From Gentiana macrophylla (Eukaryota; Streptophyta; Magnoliopsida; Gentianales; Gentianaceae), in NCBI GenBank assembly GCA_026214975.1, contig CM047806.1, forward strand, positions 6,299,822 to 6,363,821: a stretch of DNA of 64,000 nucleotides. Reading direction: 5' to 3'. Under the pieces are notes generated by a model. That model searched no databases and was not told the origin of the DNA. It saw nothing but the letters and a program-made list of their open reading frames with translations. Shown here piece by piece: positions 45,587-57,150 of the stretch (the first letter of the stretch is position 1; each line of letters begins with the position of its first letter). Made by a program: the position numbers and the translations under genes.

Positions 45587-46737
45587 AAAACATCAAGCTG
45601 CCGTTTAAATATGGCGGCTGCCGTAAATGCAAAGCATGCACCCTGTAATCAGAAGTTTCAGACTTTTCACCCGTCAATTCAGGGGCCCCCATATACAGGC
45701 CTCCCGCCCCATTATCTAATGCTTTAAAAGTGAGACTTTCAACGTCTTTTCATCTCATATCCCCAATCAATTGTTTCTCTCTTCCTTCCACCCGTTAAAG
45801 TATCTTGGGGAGGTCGTATAGCTTTGAGTAGACTTTGATAATATAGGTCTCCTGTAAATCCCAATTCTATAATATTGCGATTTTTGTGTATTTAAACAAC
45901 TTACACTCTGTGCAGAAGACGCAGAAGAATAAGAAGATAACAATGGTTTGCATCGTATTAGGAAGAGAAAGTGATACGTCATTCAATAATAAGATATTGT
46001 CTCACTGTCACATTAGCTATCATATCATATTGTGACATTTTGTGTTTATATGAGTTGGACGTTATCATTACATTCAAAAGTCAAACAAAGAAGACCGTTT
46101 GAACACAAAAATGGATGAGAGGATATTAGCAAACTGAAATTACATTCGAAGAGAAATTGGCCCTATTCCACAAAAGAGGAAATGGAAGAGCTAATTTTTT
46201 TTGTGGGTAGAGCTACAATTCACTAAAAAATTGTACAACTGTCAATGCAAAAAGCGAGAAAGTTTATTGGAGGACTAGACCCATTTTCATACAAATTTCC
46301 ATGAAAGAGTGTAGACAATTATCTCCTCTTTCACGAAAACTTAAAAAAAAATCATATTAGGAAATCTTCATGTAATTGTCAAAACCATTAATTGGATATT
46401 GGTTGCTAAATTAAATAATTTGTCAGATAGAGATACTAACTATTACAAAACCGACTATATTTATACCGTTCATGCCCCCATCATTTAGTGCGAGATAGAA
46501 TTAGAGATTTACCTGTGGAGCTTGAATTATTATTTGTAATTCTTGTACATATGTGTCTTTTTTGTTATATGAATCGACCCTCTTTGAGGAGAAACCAAAA
46601 AATTGTAGCTTTTTTATAACTAGAATTCTTGTATTTGATGTCTCGGGTTATAGACTTAATATTAGCACACACAGTTTGTGTTAAAAAAAAAAAACAAAAA
46701 AAATGTCAAAAACCTCAAAATATAATTTGTGGTGATA
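45587..46737. other. intergenic in unit 1
   Basis: No gene supported. Short ORFs here are not conserved in frame between the units. Confidence 0.4.
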
Positions 46738-47111
46738 TTGCTCGATCCTAATTCAAAGTCAAAGATGTAAATCAATTTGTATTTTTTGTTAGTTACGATT
46801 ATAAGAAAACAGTTATTATTAATTTTCAGGGTGAAGAATGTGCATGTTTTGGTGTAGTATTCACCCTTTGAGTCAAAGCGACAACTGTCTGTTTTTCACG
46901 CTAAAAGCGAGTGTGTTTCTATTTGACTCAGAGACACACTTGTTTTTAGCGTGAAACATAGACGATGTCGCTTTGACTCAGAGAGTAAATACAACACCAA
47001 AACATCCACATTTTTCACCCCGAAAAATTAATATAATTGTTTTTTCTTATAATCGTAACTTACAAAAATTAAACTGATTTACATCTTTGAATTTGAATTA
47101 GGATTGAGCAA
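46738..47111. mobile_element. 374-bp foldback element, unit 1
   Basis: Nearly the whole element is one inverted repeat. The left arm from TTGCTCGATCCTAATTCAAA to TTTTTCACGCTAAAAGCGAG pairs with the right arm ending TTAGGATTGAGCAA, about 180 bp per arm at high identity, with a very short loop near 46920. It is flanked by TA on both sides (46736-46737 and 47112-47113), as for Tc1/mariner-type MITEs, though the termini are not those of Stowaway. A read-through transcript would form a long hairpin. Confidence 0.85.
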
Positions 47112-47450
47112 TAGGAGTTTCTACCGTCGGATGCATGTCACGTGTATAAATAAAGAATGCTTCTGTATTTTTCTTTGTTTGTAAACAAGTATAAAACCTT
47201 TTCTTTTACTAGAAAATACTTATTTGATTAAGAGTCAATTTCTATTAAAATATTATTAATATGAATTGTCACTTGAACATATGTCTTCTATCATTCAAGG
47301 GCTTGATTCTTTTTTCTTTAACTTAACCAAAGTAAAAAATATTTGAACATATAAGTAATATAGATAGACCTACAAAGTTTGGGGGCCCTTGGATTAACAC
47401 TATTAGATATATAATGTAATTATCTATCTTCCTATCAGCTTAAACTTTTA

Positions 47451-47800
47451 GGAGAGATGGTAGTTCACATGGTATCAGAACGGAAAGTCCTGAGTTCAAA
47501 CCTCCCTTCCAGCACAATTTAAAAATAAAAAAAAAAAAACAAAGTGTTGGGTCTCTCTTCTTAAAAAGACCCACAATTCCCAAAAAAACCAAAAAAATCT
47601 CTTCTTAAAAAGGCCACAATTCCCAAAAAACCAAAAAAAATAAAAATAAAAAAAATCAAGTGTTTGGCCTCTCTTCCCTCTTATAGACCCACACTTGAGG
47701 ATTAACACGGTCTTAGGAGTCATATGCCCTGAATTTGTTGGCTTGTCCACAGTGCCGGGTTTGCGTCTATGTACCTTACTCTCACCCCACCCCCACCACA
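47451..47800 (+). repeat. SINE-like or dispersed repeat, unit 1
   Basis: GGTAGTTCACATGG (A-box-like) and GAGTTCAAACC (B-box-like) are spaced about 35 bp and followed by an A-rich tract. After it come two TCTCTTCTTAAAAAG.CCACAATTCCC units and a GC-rich end (CACAGTGCCGGGTTTGCG). The unit 2 copy (about 55760-56100) is more degraded at its start. Confidence 0.45.
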
Positions 47801-48597
47801 TTAAGTATAATTTAAAGTTATAAATCGAGCAAATAATAGTTTAAACATATAAATTTTACACGAGTAATAGCTTAAGAGGTTAAATTGCATTTTCCACTAT
47901 AATATATGAGGAGATTGGAAGATTGGAGATCCTATGGGTAATAAACATGGACGGTGTTTGTTATGAGTAAATGCGGGTTTGACTTGTCTATTAATTTTTC
48001 GGGTAGATTATTTTATTTTATTTTATTTGGGGGAAGGGGAGGGGAATGAGATTTTTATTCGGGATGGGGATGAAAATAGAATTGATATCCTTCCTCAAAA
48101 AAAAAGAAAAAAAGAATTGATATCCAAGAGAAAATGCAATCGCTTATACCGTTTGGTCGAATTTTTTATTCCCTTACCAACCCGTCATGGTTATTCACGA
48201 GTCCATATATATTCATAGAATATTTTATAAATAAAGACAACAATTTTATATTATAACTAAAATAAAGTTGTAAACCAAAATAATAAACAACTATGGACTT
48301 TGAAACATTAGACGTAAAAACATTTGTCCACAGTTAAGTCTCTAAGTAACCTATTGAAATGAATGTGGAACATAGTCACTCATACTAAACAAAGTAGTAA
48401 AAAAAAAACAAAAAAACAGGCATTTCCTTCGTATTTTTTTCTTCTATGAGTCGAACTCTTACACTTTGAAGCTCAACATTTATTCAAGTTCGAATTTGTG
48501 TTTAAGTGCACAAAATTAAATGGACAACCACATTTATGACTCAAATAATATAAAGAAAAATATATCACAACAACAACAACAAGGTTTTGTCTCCCTA

Positions 48598-48845
48598 TTA
48601 TTAGCTCCACAACAAATTCTAACAGCATGTCAAAACCTCAGTGGTACATGGAATATCTATCTACCGTTAAGAGCAAGAATTGCTCTTCCCACATGAAGCC
48701 ACATAGGCATTTTATATGGAGTGTTGTGGAGCCGACACGTGTCCTATTCAATTTTTTTTTCCTCTTCCTCTTCCCATGTGAGGCCACATAGGCATATTGT
48801 AAGGAGTGTTGTGGAGCTGACACGTGTCCTATTCGTTTTCTTTTT
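48598..48845. repeat. tandem repeat with G-box palindromes, unit 1
   Basis: GAGGCCACATAGGCAT.TT...GGAGTGTTGTGGAGC.GACACGTGTCCTATTC is present twice in about 95-bp steps (about 48695-48760 and 48780-48835). Each unit carries GACACGTGTC, a G-box palindrome. The same pair is at about 57005-57145 in unit 2. Confidence 0.75.
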
Positions 48846-50304
48846 AAAGATATGATTCCTAAAAACTCAAGGGATTCCATTTTTCGTTTGTCGGATTCTA
48901 GGGAAAAGTGTCTCTACGACACAATTCATCCCAGTACTACATGGATGGTTCCAATCCAGAATATGAACCACAAAAGAAAACACCTATTAAACCGCTCATA
49001 AGAATACCAGTTTTGGTACATATTATCCAAAGAGGAATTTCTCTCCGGTAGTATGGTTTGGTATTGCTACCGTGCATGACTTCGAGAGTCATGATGATAT
49101 TATCTATCTACTATTAAGAGCAAAAATAAAGAGAAGGAGTGTTAAGTTATGATGATGTTATGATTTTGAACCTAATAATGAACCTTTTGTATAATAGTAC
49201 TGTCTTTTGCTAAATATAGTGTTTGTGTAGTATGAGCATTAGATAAGAAATGTCTAATGCTTATAAAATGCATAAACATGCAGGTTTACGGGGTGAAATA
49301 ATCCTCGATGTTTAGTACCTATGTATGCTAAGAAGTAGTCTATCCTCTAAATGAATGTAAGCCTGATATAAGGCCCTAGAAATTGCTCAAACTTATGTAC
49401 CCATGACTGTTGCATTATCTACTCAGGTTCTTAATGTATGTCTCTGGTTTGTTTTTTTATCATTTGTGTAGTTATTAATTTTCAAGTTTTGCTTCCCCCT
49501 ATTTAGTATAGATGATTGAAAAACCCAAATAGAGCTTCATTGTTATATTAAGATGGCCGGGTGGAGCTTCAGTTTTACATTACAAAGGCCAGATGTCAAC
49601 TCCGAAAATAACCTCTTCGCCTCTTATTAGTAGAAGGATATGTAGGTCCACCAGTGCTCGGGTTGCATCCCCTTTGTGATTTTTCCTTAGGTCTCTAATT
49701 GGTTCCAACATATAGAGGCAAACACTTTTTCCCTAACGTTTTTACCATCCTGGGTTTTCCGGATTAGGGTTTTAATGAGTTGGGTATGTATGTTGATGAC
49801 ATCATATTTTTTTAGAGGTGCCCGTTGTGGCAAGAACCGTGTAATATTGCTCTTTTATTAAAAAAATATATTACAGGTTCGTTTAAATAAAGAAAATAAC
49901 TGGACAGGGGATGAAAAAGTACGATTTAACGAAAATAACTTCGGAAAAGAAGAGAATCCTTTCGACAATGAGAGAATTGAAGGGTAGAAGGAGAAGGATA
50001 AGCACCGCAACTTATGCGGAGTGGAAGAAATTGAGTGTCTTCCGGAAAAGGCCACCTGTCGATCAGCAATCAGAGCAACACTTGAGGCTTCATTGTTATA
50101 TTAGGATTAAGATGTCCGGGTGGAGCTGTAGTTTACATTACAAAGGCCAGATATCAACTCCGAAAATAACCTCTACTCCTCTTATTAGTAGAAGGAGGAT
50201 ATATCCGAACACACATACATGAAAATAAGATAACCTAATGCATATATGTAATGTGATGTATATACGCATCAAAAAAACTAACACTAGAAAAAACAAACCC
50301 AAAA
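48846..50304. other. gene-free part of unit 1
   Basis: A block GGCC(G/A)G(A/G)TG...ATTACAAAGGCCAGAT.TCAACTCCGAAAATAACCTCT...CTCTTATTAGTAGAAGGA occurs twice (about 49505-49640 and 50085-50195), indicating an internal duplication. No protein family recognised. Confidence 0.5.
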
Positions 50305-50560
50305 AAAAAGGTTTATTATTAAAAGGACAATTTGAACATAGAAATATGGAAAAATGACAGTGGAATTTTTATTCGGGTAAAAAAGACATGTATTTATTCC
50401 ACTGTGATAGTGAAACATTAGATTTGAGGTCAGTTCCACTGCAGCAAACTGTGGATTTGGGGTTATAAACAGTGAATTTGTCCCTATCACCCAATTTATA
50501 TTTCCAATGTCTTGATTCCATTTTCCCTCTCTTTTTTGTATTTTTGAACCACTCCCAAAA
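50305..50560 (-). repeat. dispersed repeat X, unit 1 copy (MITE-free)
   Basis: Reverse-complement match to 34838-35245. It carries ATCACAGT once, where the 34.9-kb copy has the 177-bp MITE. Confidence 0.75.
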
Positions 50561-51026
50561 AAAAAAAAAAACTTAACAATTATAATTTACATATAACATA
50601 GACTTAAAAACCGGGGCGTCACAGCGGTATCGACTTACGACCGTTGACTTGCATTTTATTGTGACAATAGTGAGATACACTTTCCAAAACCATTGTCGTA
50701 ATGGATTTCGACATTAGACTTCAGAAGGACAATCGATCAGGTGACAATGATACTTTGACGACAAGTTGAGCGAAACCTATTGCCAAAATCCACTACAATA
50801 ACATTGGATTTCGTTGTTGCTGTCAATCGAAATTTTGCGAATTTAGAGACGACGGCGAAATGGTTGTGTCTCAAAAAAAATGATGAATATAGTATAATTT
50901 TTCTGTGTGAAGTACAATTCTTGTTGGACTACATGAAGAAATATGAGTGTTTGAATATCTTTAATGGAGACACAATTTCGTTTAAAGGAGAGGTGTTGAT
51001 TATGTTAGTTAAGGGTAGTTTAGTCA
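50561..51026. other. end of unit 1
   Basis: Shared with 58870-59339. An open frame from 50780 runs across the unit junction to 51061. Its first 80 or so codons are conserved in unit 2, but it matches no family I know and its tail is created by the junction. GTCGTAATGG, ACGACAAG and similar words recall CACTA subterminal repeats. Confidence 0.4.
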
Positions 51027-51252
51027 ATGACTGTGCATTGACCGTGTATGTGAATGAATAAATGGAGTAGTTTAAGATGATTTGATAAATCGTATTGGAT
51101 TGTATAGGATTTTTCCCAAATGACCATAGCTACATTTTTGCAATACGTATATTTTTGTTTATTTAAAAAACACGAATAATTTCTAGATTTTTCCAAAAAT
51201 TACATAAAAAATGCGCAAGTTTTATTAAATATAACTTGCCCATTAATTTTAG

Positions 51253-51263
51253 CTATAAATATA
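51253..51263 (+). promoter_or_regulatory. TATA box of MADS gene 2
   Basis: CTATAAATATA, 86 bp before the ATG. About 310 bp of upstream sequence is shared with copy 1. Further upstream the two promoters differ, because copy 2 abuts the end of unit 1. Confidence 0.7.
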
Positions 51264-51338
51264 GGTCACCATCAAGGGAACATCAACACGTTTCTCTCAC
51301 CACACTCATAACAACAAACACTATTTCATTTTCATCCA

Positions 51339-51887
51339 ATGAAGGGAGAGACTAGCAACAAAAAGAGAATTAGTAGGGGTCGCCAAAAGATCCCGATGCA
51401 AAAAATCGCAAACGAGAACAGCCTTTACGCGACGTTTTCGAAACGTCGTGACGGCGTTTTCAAGAAAGCAAGTGAGCTTAGCCTTGAATGCAAGGTCAAT
51501 GTTGGAATCATCATTTCTTCTCCAACAGATAAGCCACATTCTTTCATGGCACCAACCCCTGGCACTGTTTCCAATTATAGCAAGATTCACATCAAACAAG
51601 ACAAGGCGGCTTGGTTTTTGGATGCTTGGAACAAGTCTCGAATTGAGCTCCTTTGCAGGCATGTTGAACAACTCGAAGCCAGGAAACGAGTTGCGGAGGA
51701 ACGCGAGCTTCAGATGATGGAAGGCGCGAACATGGTGATCACTCCAGATAGTCGTTGGGAGAAGCCAGTGAAGGATCTTGGCTATGAAGAAGCCAAGCAG
51801 ATGGAGGCATGGCTAGCTTATGTGCTTTTTCATATGAAGAACCAAGCCATTTTTATGGCGAATTTGAATTTTCATGGTGGTTTTTAA
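51339..51887 (+). CDS. type I (M-alpha) MADS-box transcription factor, AGL62-like, copy 2
   Basis: Tandem duplicate of the gene at 43470. The MADS domain (residues about 13-69) is identical at the nucleotide level. After it there are six substitutions, five of which change the protein: Ala to Ser in the TV.NYSK stretch, Asn to Lys in HI.Q, Glu to Lys in D.AAW, Cys to Trp in DA.NKS, and Leu to Met in ELQ.MEG. Two of them turn acidic or neutral residues into Lys. The frame is intact, 182 aa, intronless. It is likely expressed like copy 1 if its proximal 310-bp promoter is sufficient. Confidence 0.93.
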   Translation: MKGETSNKKRISRGRQKIPMQKIANENSLYATFSKRRDGVFKKASELSLECKVNVGIIISSPTDKPHSFMAPTPGTVSNYSKIHIKQDKAAWFLDAWNKSRIELLCRHVEQLEARKRVAEERELQMMEGANMVITPDSRWEKPVKDLGYEEAKQMEAWLAYVLFHMKNQAIFMANLNFHGGF

Positions 51888-52919
51888 GCCGAGGATTTTT
51901 AGTAGTATCTCTCACGTATGTACAAATATATGTGGAACAATTTGTATTTATATATTTGATATAGATTGTTTTACATCTGTTGTATCTACATGTGGAGCTC
52001 CTACGTACAAATTACTCAGTCCTTTTGAATTTGTTTGATTTTGTCTTCTTTTGATGTTTGGTCTAAATTTGGATTTGATTTTTCATGATTTTGTCTGTAG
52101 TAGTTTCAGATATATGGATTTTTGGAACTTTATTATGCAATTGAATAACATAATTCTGAAATTTAATTTTTTACTGAAAATTAAATTAATGAAGATGTAT
52201 TGCTTTCGTGTTACCTGATTTATTGCTCGATTTTAAACCCAAAAATTTTAAGTTTTATTATATAGGGCATGTGGGGGCTAGAGGCCCATTTTTTTAATCA
52301 GCTCAAACATTCTTATTTTTAATACAATTTTATAATTTGTAAAGTCAATAAAGATATTACATTGATTGAAAGTTGAAAAGCTAATGGATATTTGTAATGA
52401 CAACATTCTCATAATATACAAGTAATTTTAGAAGTTTTCATAAAAATTAAGAAAATGATAAACGTCCAAAATACTTTATGACAATCATTTAAAATAATAA
52501 GTTTATCGGTTGTATTGATAATAATGTAAAGGTAAGATGAAAAAAGTAATAACATTCTTCTGATATGCTGAATAAATTTTTTTAATCGGAATAGGTTATA
52601 ATAGGTTATTATATATGCTTTGAGAATGTATCTTATATTATCTTTCTGGAGGTTTTAGTAGTTATTTGTATTATATTTTGTCGTTGTCATTTATATTTGG
52701 TATTTTGGAGCTTTATTGTAGGAATACATGATTCACCGAACTCCGTAAGGCGAAGAATAAATATTGTCAATCGTAGTTTGAAGCAATTAATAGTTGAAGG
52801 TGTAGTAGATAAAGCGAGAAGCAAAAGAGTGGAAACAACATGAGCATTATAACTGATTTAATGACAACTTGAATCACATTAAATCGTAATTTTACATGTC
52901 AAGATATCATGAAAACATT
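51888..52919. other. 3' flank of MADS copy 2
   Basis: Near-identical to 44019-45050. No further gene. Confidence 0.5.
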
Positions 52920-53451
52920 CAGGGCCGGCTCACCCATCAGGCGGGCCAGACAACCGCCGAAGGTCCACCAATAGGACGGGCCCCCAAAAAATGTTTTAAT
53001 TATAAAAAATCGTGTAGACACAATCGCATTCATTCAGCCTAGTATAATGTGTTTACGAAAAAAATTATCAGAACAGATATTAGACGGTTGTGCTAATCCG
53101 CTTCAGTACGCAGCTAAGAAGGAGCTCTTCCACCTTACCTATACTCAGAAAAAAAATTAAGGCCCAATGCCCCAAAAAACTAAAATAATCTCAGGCAACC
53201 AAACTATAATATGATGTGCATACATATAAATTTGGATTTTGGTTCTAAATATACTAGAAAGAAATGTTGAATTATTACTTTGTAGGTATGTGTTGTGGGT
53301 ATCAATGAATTTGAATTTTGTTTCTACATATGTTAGAAGAGTATAAAGTAATATTTTGTAATTATATTTTTGAAAAGGAAAAAAACTTTCAAACTAAAAA
53401 GACCCCTTCGACAAAGTTGCTGAAATCCCCAGAATTTCAGGGATGACCCTG
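52920..53451. mobile_element. hAT-type non-autonomous element, unit 2
   Basis: Copy of 45051-45586 at the same relative site with the same flanking AAAACATT/AAAACATC. It was duplicated with the unit, not inserted anew. Confidence 0.82.
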
Positions 53452-54604
53452 AAAACATCAAGCTGCCGTTTAAATATGATATTTGCCGTAAATGCAAAGT
53501 ATGCACCCTGTAATCAGAAGTTTCAGACTTTTCACCCGTCAATTCAGGGGTCCCCATATACAGGCCTCCCGCCCCATTATCTAATGCTTTAAAAGTGAGA
53601 CTTTCAACGTCTTTTCATCTCATATCCCCAATCAATTGTTTCTCTCTTCCTTCCACCCGTTAAAGTATCTTGGGGAGGTCGTATAGCTTTGAGTAGACTT
53701 TGATAATATAGGTCTCCTGTAAATCCCAATTCTATAATATTGCGATTTTGTGTATTTAAACAGCTTACACTCTGTGCGGTAAGATTTGAAGAATAAGAAG
53801 ATAACAATGGTTTGCATCGTATTAGGAAGAGAAAGTGATACGTCATTCAATAATAAGATACTGTCTCAATGTCACATTAGCTATCATATCATATTGTGAC
53901 ATTTTGTGTTTATATGAGTTGGACGTTATCATTACATTCAAAAGTCAAACAAAGAAGACCGTTTGAACACAAAAATGGATGAGAGGATATTAGTAAACTG
54001 AAATTACATTCGAAGAGAAAATGGCCCTATTCCACAAAAGAGGAAATGGAAGAGCTAATTTTTTTTGTGGGTAGAGCTACAATTCACTAAAAAATTGTAC
54101 AACTGTCAATGCAAAAAGCGAGAAAGTTTATTGGAGGACTAGACCCATTTTCATACAAATTTCCACGAAAGAGCGTAGACAATTATCTCCTCTTTCACGA
54201 AAACTTAAAAAAAAATCATATTATGAAATCTTCATGTAATTGTCAAAACCATTAATTGGATATTGGTTGCTAAATTAAATAATTTGTCAGATAGAGATAC
54301 TAACTATTACAAAACCGACTATATTTATACCGTTCATGCCCCCATCATTTAGTGCGAGATAGAATTAGAGATTTACCTTTGGAGCTTGAATTATTATTTG
54401 TAATTCTTGTACATATGTGTCTTTTTTGTTATATGAATCGATCCTCTTTGAGGAGAAACCAAAAAATTGTAGCTTTTTTATAACTAGAATTCTTGTATTT
54501 GATGTCTCGGGTTATAGACTTAATATTAGCACACACAGTTTGTGTTAAAATAAAAAAAAAACAAAAAAAATGTCAAAAACCTCAAAATATAATTTGTGGT
54601 GATA
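53452..54604. other. intergenic in unit 2
   Basis: Matches 45587-46737 with scattered changes. No gene. Confidence 0.4.
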
Positions 54605-54976
54605 TTGCTCGATCCTAATTCAAAGTCAAAGATGTAAATCAATTTGTATTTTTTGTTAGTTACGATTATAAGAAAACAGTTATTATTAATTTTCAGGGTG
54701 AAGAATGTGCATGTTTTGGTGTAGTATTCACCCTTTGAGTCAAAGCGACAACTGTCTGTTTTTCACGCTAAAAGCGAGTGTGTTTCTATTTGACTCAGAG
54801 ACACACTTGTTTTTAGCGTGAAACATAGACGATGTCGCTTTGACTCAGAGAGTAAATACAACACCAAAACATCCACATTTTTCACCCGAAAAATTAATAT
54901 AATTGTTTTTCTTATAATCGTAATTAACAAAAATTAAACTGATTTACATCTTTGAATTTGAATTAGGATTGAGCAA
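54605..54976. mobile_element. 372-bp foldback element, unit 2
   Basis: Copy of 46738-47111, still almost fully self-complementary and flanked by TA. See unit 1. Confidence 0.85.
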
Positions 54977-55282
54977 TAGGAGTTTCTACCGTCGGATGAT
55001 GTCACGCGTGTATAAATAAAGAATGCTTCTGTATTTTTCTTTGTTTGTAAACAAGTATAAAACCTTTTCTTTTACTAGAAAATACTTATTTGATTAAGAG
55101 TCAATTTCTATTAAAATATTATTAATATGAATTGTCACTTGAACATATGTCTTCTATCATTCAAGGGCTTGATTCTTTTTTCTTTAACTTAACCAAAGTA
55201 AAAAATATTTGAACATATAAGTAATATAGATAGACCTACAAAGTTTGGGGGCCCTTGGATTAACACTATTAGATATATAATA

Positions 55283-55740
55283 TTTGATGGGTTTTTTTTT
55301 TTTTTCTTTCCGTGTATATATATGCATTACATCTGATTAAAGGAAGGACTTGGATAATTGAGATATTTTCATGTCATTGACATTTTTTTAAATTTTTTTT
55401 TATTAACCCTTAGAACGACTTGAATACGTTTGCAATAAAATATGAGCAAATATAAATATGAAAGTGCAGCTTAATTATGCAATAGTATTTGAAATAGTCA
55501 ACTACTAATTAATTAACACTTTGATTGAACTCACATGGTTTCAAGGCTGTCCATTGAACTAAAATCACCCAGAAATCCACTAAGTCCAAAACTACTTAGA
55601 CTCCTGCAAAATTATTAATCAAGAAATAAAAGAAAGGAAAATAAATAAAAAAAAATCATTATTCTAATTAAGAATCCATAAGCAAATTAATAAGAAATGT
55701 TAAAACAAAATGAGAAAGGTACTCACAATGAAGTTACACG
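55283..55740. other. unit 2-specific block (insertion, or deletion in unit 1)
   Basis: Unit 1 and unit 2 match up to TTAGATATATAAT (47421/55282). Unit 2 then has about 460 bp of unrelated AT-rich sequence, after which similarity resumes around TAGCTCTCCTTCCTGC/TATCTATCTTCCTATC. No terminal repeats or target duplication seen. Confidence 0.65.
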
Positions 55741-56394
55741 AGGTATAGCTCTCCTTCCTGCTTTTAGAGAGAGATGATAATTACATAGTATCGAGCGGAA
55801 AGTCACGAGCCTGCTCTCACCTTCCAGTACACAAAAAAAAAAAAAAAAGCAAAGTGTTGGGTCTCTCTTCTTAAAAAGATCCACAATTCCCAAAAAAATC
55901 TCTTCTTAAAAAGGCCACAATTCCCAAAAAACCAAAAAATAAAAAAATAAAAAAATCAAGTGTTTGGCCTCTCTTCCCTCTTATAGACCACACTTGAGGA
56001 TTAACACGGTCTTAGGAGTCATATGCCATGAATTTGTTGGCTTGTCCACAGTGCCGGGTTTGCGTCTATGTACCTTACTCTCACCCCACCCCCACCACAT
56101 TAAGTATAATTTAGAGTTATAAATCGAGCAAATAATAGTTTAAATATATAAATTTTACACGAGTAATAGCTTAAGAGGTTAAATTGCATTTTCCACTATA
56201 ATATATGAGGAGATTGGAAGATTGGAGATCCTATGGGTAATAAACATGGACGGTGTTTGTTATGAGTAAATGCGGGTTTGACTTGTCTATTAATTTTTCG
56301 GGTAGATTATTTTATTTTATTTTATTTTGGGGAAGGGGAGGAGAATGAGATTTTTATTCGGGATGGGGATGAAAATAGAATTGATATCCTTCCT

Positions 56395-56396
<2 letters not shown>

Positions 56397-56426
<30 letters not shown>
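56397..56426. repeat. poly-A tract expanded in unit 2
   Basis: About 30 A, where unit 1 has a shorter interrupted A tract near 48097-48112. Confidence 0.9.
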
Positions 56427-56428
<2 letters not shown>

Positions 56429-56939
56429 ATTGATATCCAAGAGAAAATGCAATCGCTTATACCGTTTGGTCGAATTTTTTATTCCCTTACCAACCCGTCA
56501 TGGTTATTCACGAGTCCATATATATTCATAGAATATTTTATAAATAAAGGCAACAATTTTATATTATAACTAAAATAAAGTTGTAAACCAAAATAATAAA
56601 CAACTATGGACTTTGAAACATTAGACGTAAAAACATTTGTCCACAGTTAAGTCACTAAGTAACCTATTGAAATGAATGTGGAACATAGTCACTCATACTA
56701 AACAAAGTAGTAAAAAAAACAAAAAAAACAGGCATTTCCTTCGTATTTTTTTCTTCTATGAGTCGAACTCTTACACTTTCAAGCTCAACACATTTATTCA
56801 AGTTCGAATTTGTGTTTAAGTGCACAAAATTAAATGGACAACCACATTTATGACTCAAATAATATAAAGAAAAATATATCACAACAACAACAACAAGGTT
56901 TTGTCTCCCTATTATTAGCTCCACAACAAATTCTAACAG

Positions 56940-57150
56940 CATGTCAAAACCTCAGTGGTACATGGAATATCTATCTACCGTTAAGAGCAAGAATTGCTCT
57001 TCCCACATGAGGCCACATAGGCATTTTGTATGGAGTGTTGTGGAGCCGACACGTGTCCTATTCAATTTTTTTTCCTCTTGCTCTTCCCATGTGAGGCCAC
57101 ATAGACATATTGTAAGGAGTGTTGTGGAGCTGACACGTGTCCTATTCGTT
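56940..57150. repeat. tandem repeat with G-box palindromes, unit 2
   Basis: Counterpart of 48598-48845, again with two GACACGTGTC palindromes. Confidence 0.75.

Larger units (their letters stand above)
43160..51027 (+). repeat. tandem duplication unit 1 (7.87 kb)
   Basis: Head-to-tail duplicate of 51028-59339. Homology begins at TGACTGTGCATTGACCG (43159/51028) and ends at GGTAGTTTAGTCAA (51026/59340). The two units are nearly identical over most of their length. Each holds a MADS gene, a hAT element, a foldback and other repeats in the same order. Confidence 0.95.

Noticed and set aside
47451..47520. tRNA gene
   Set aside because: A- and B-box-like words are present, but no cloverleaf or acceptor stem can be formed. 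A SINE-like repeat fits better.
49911..50222. 103-codon frame, partly conserved in unit 2
   Set aside because: The frame is broken differently in the two units by one-base indels and has no recognisable domain, so coding is not supported.
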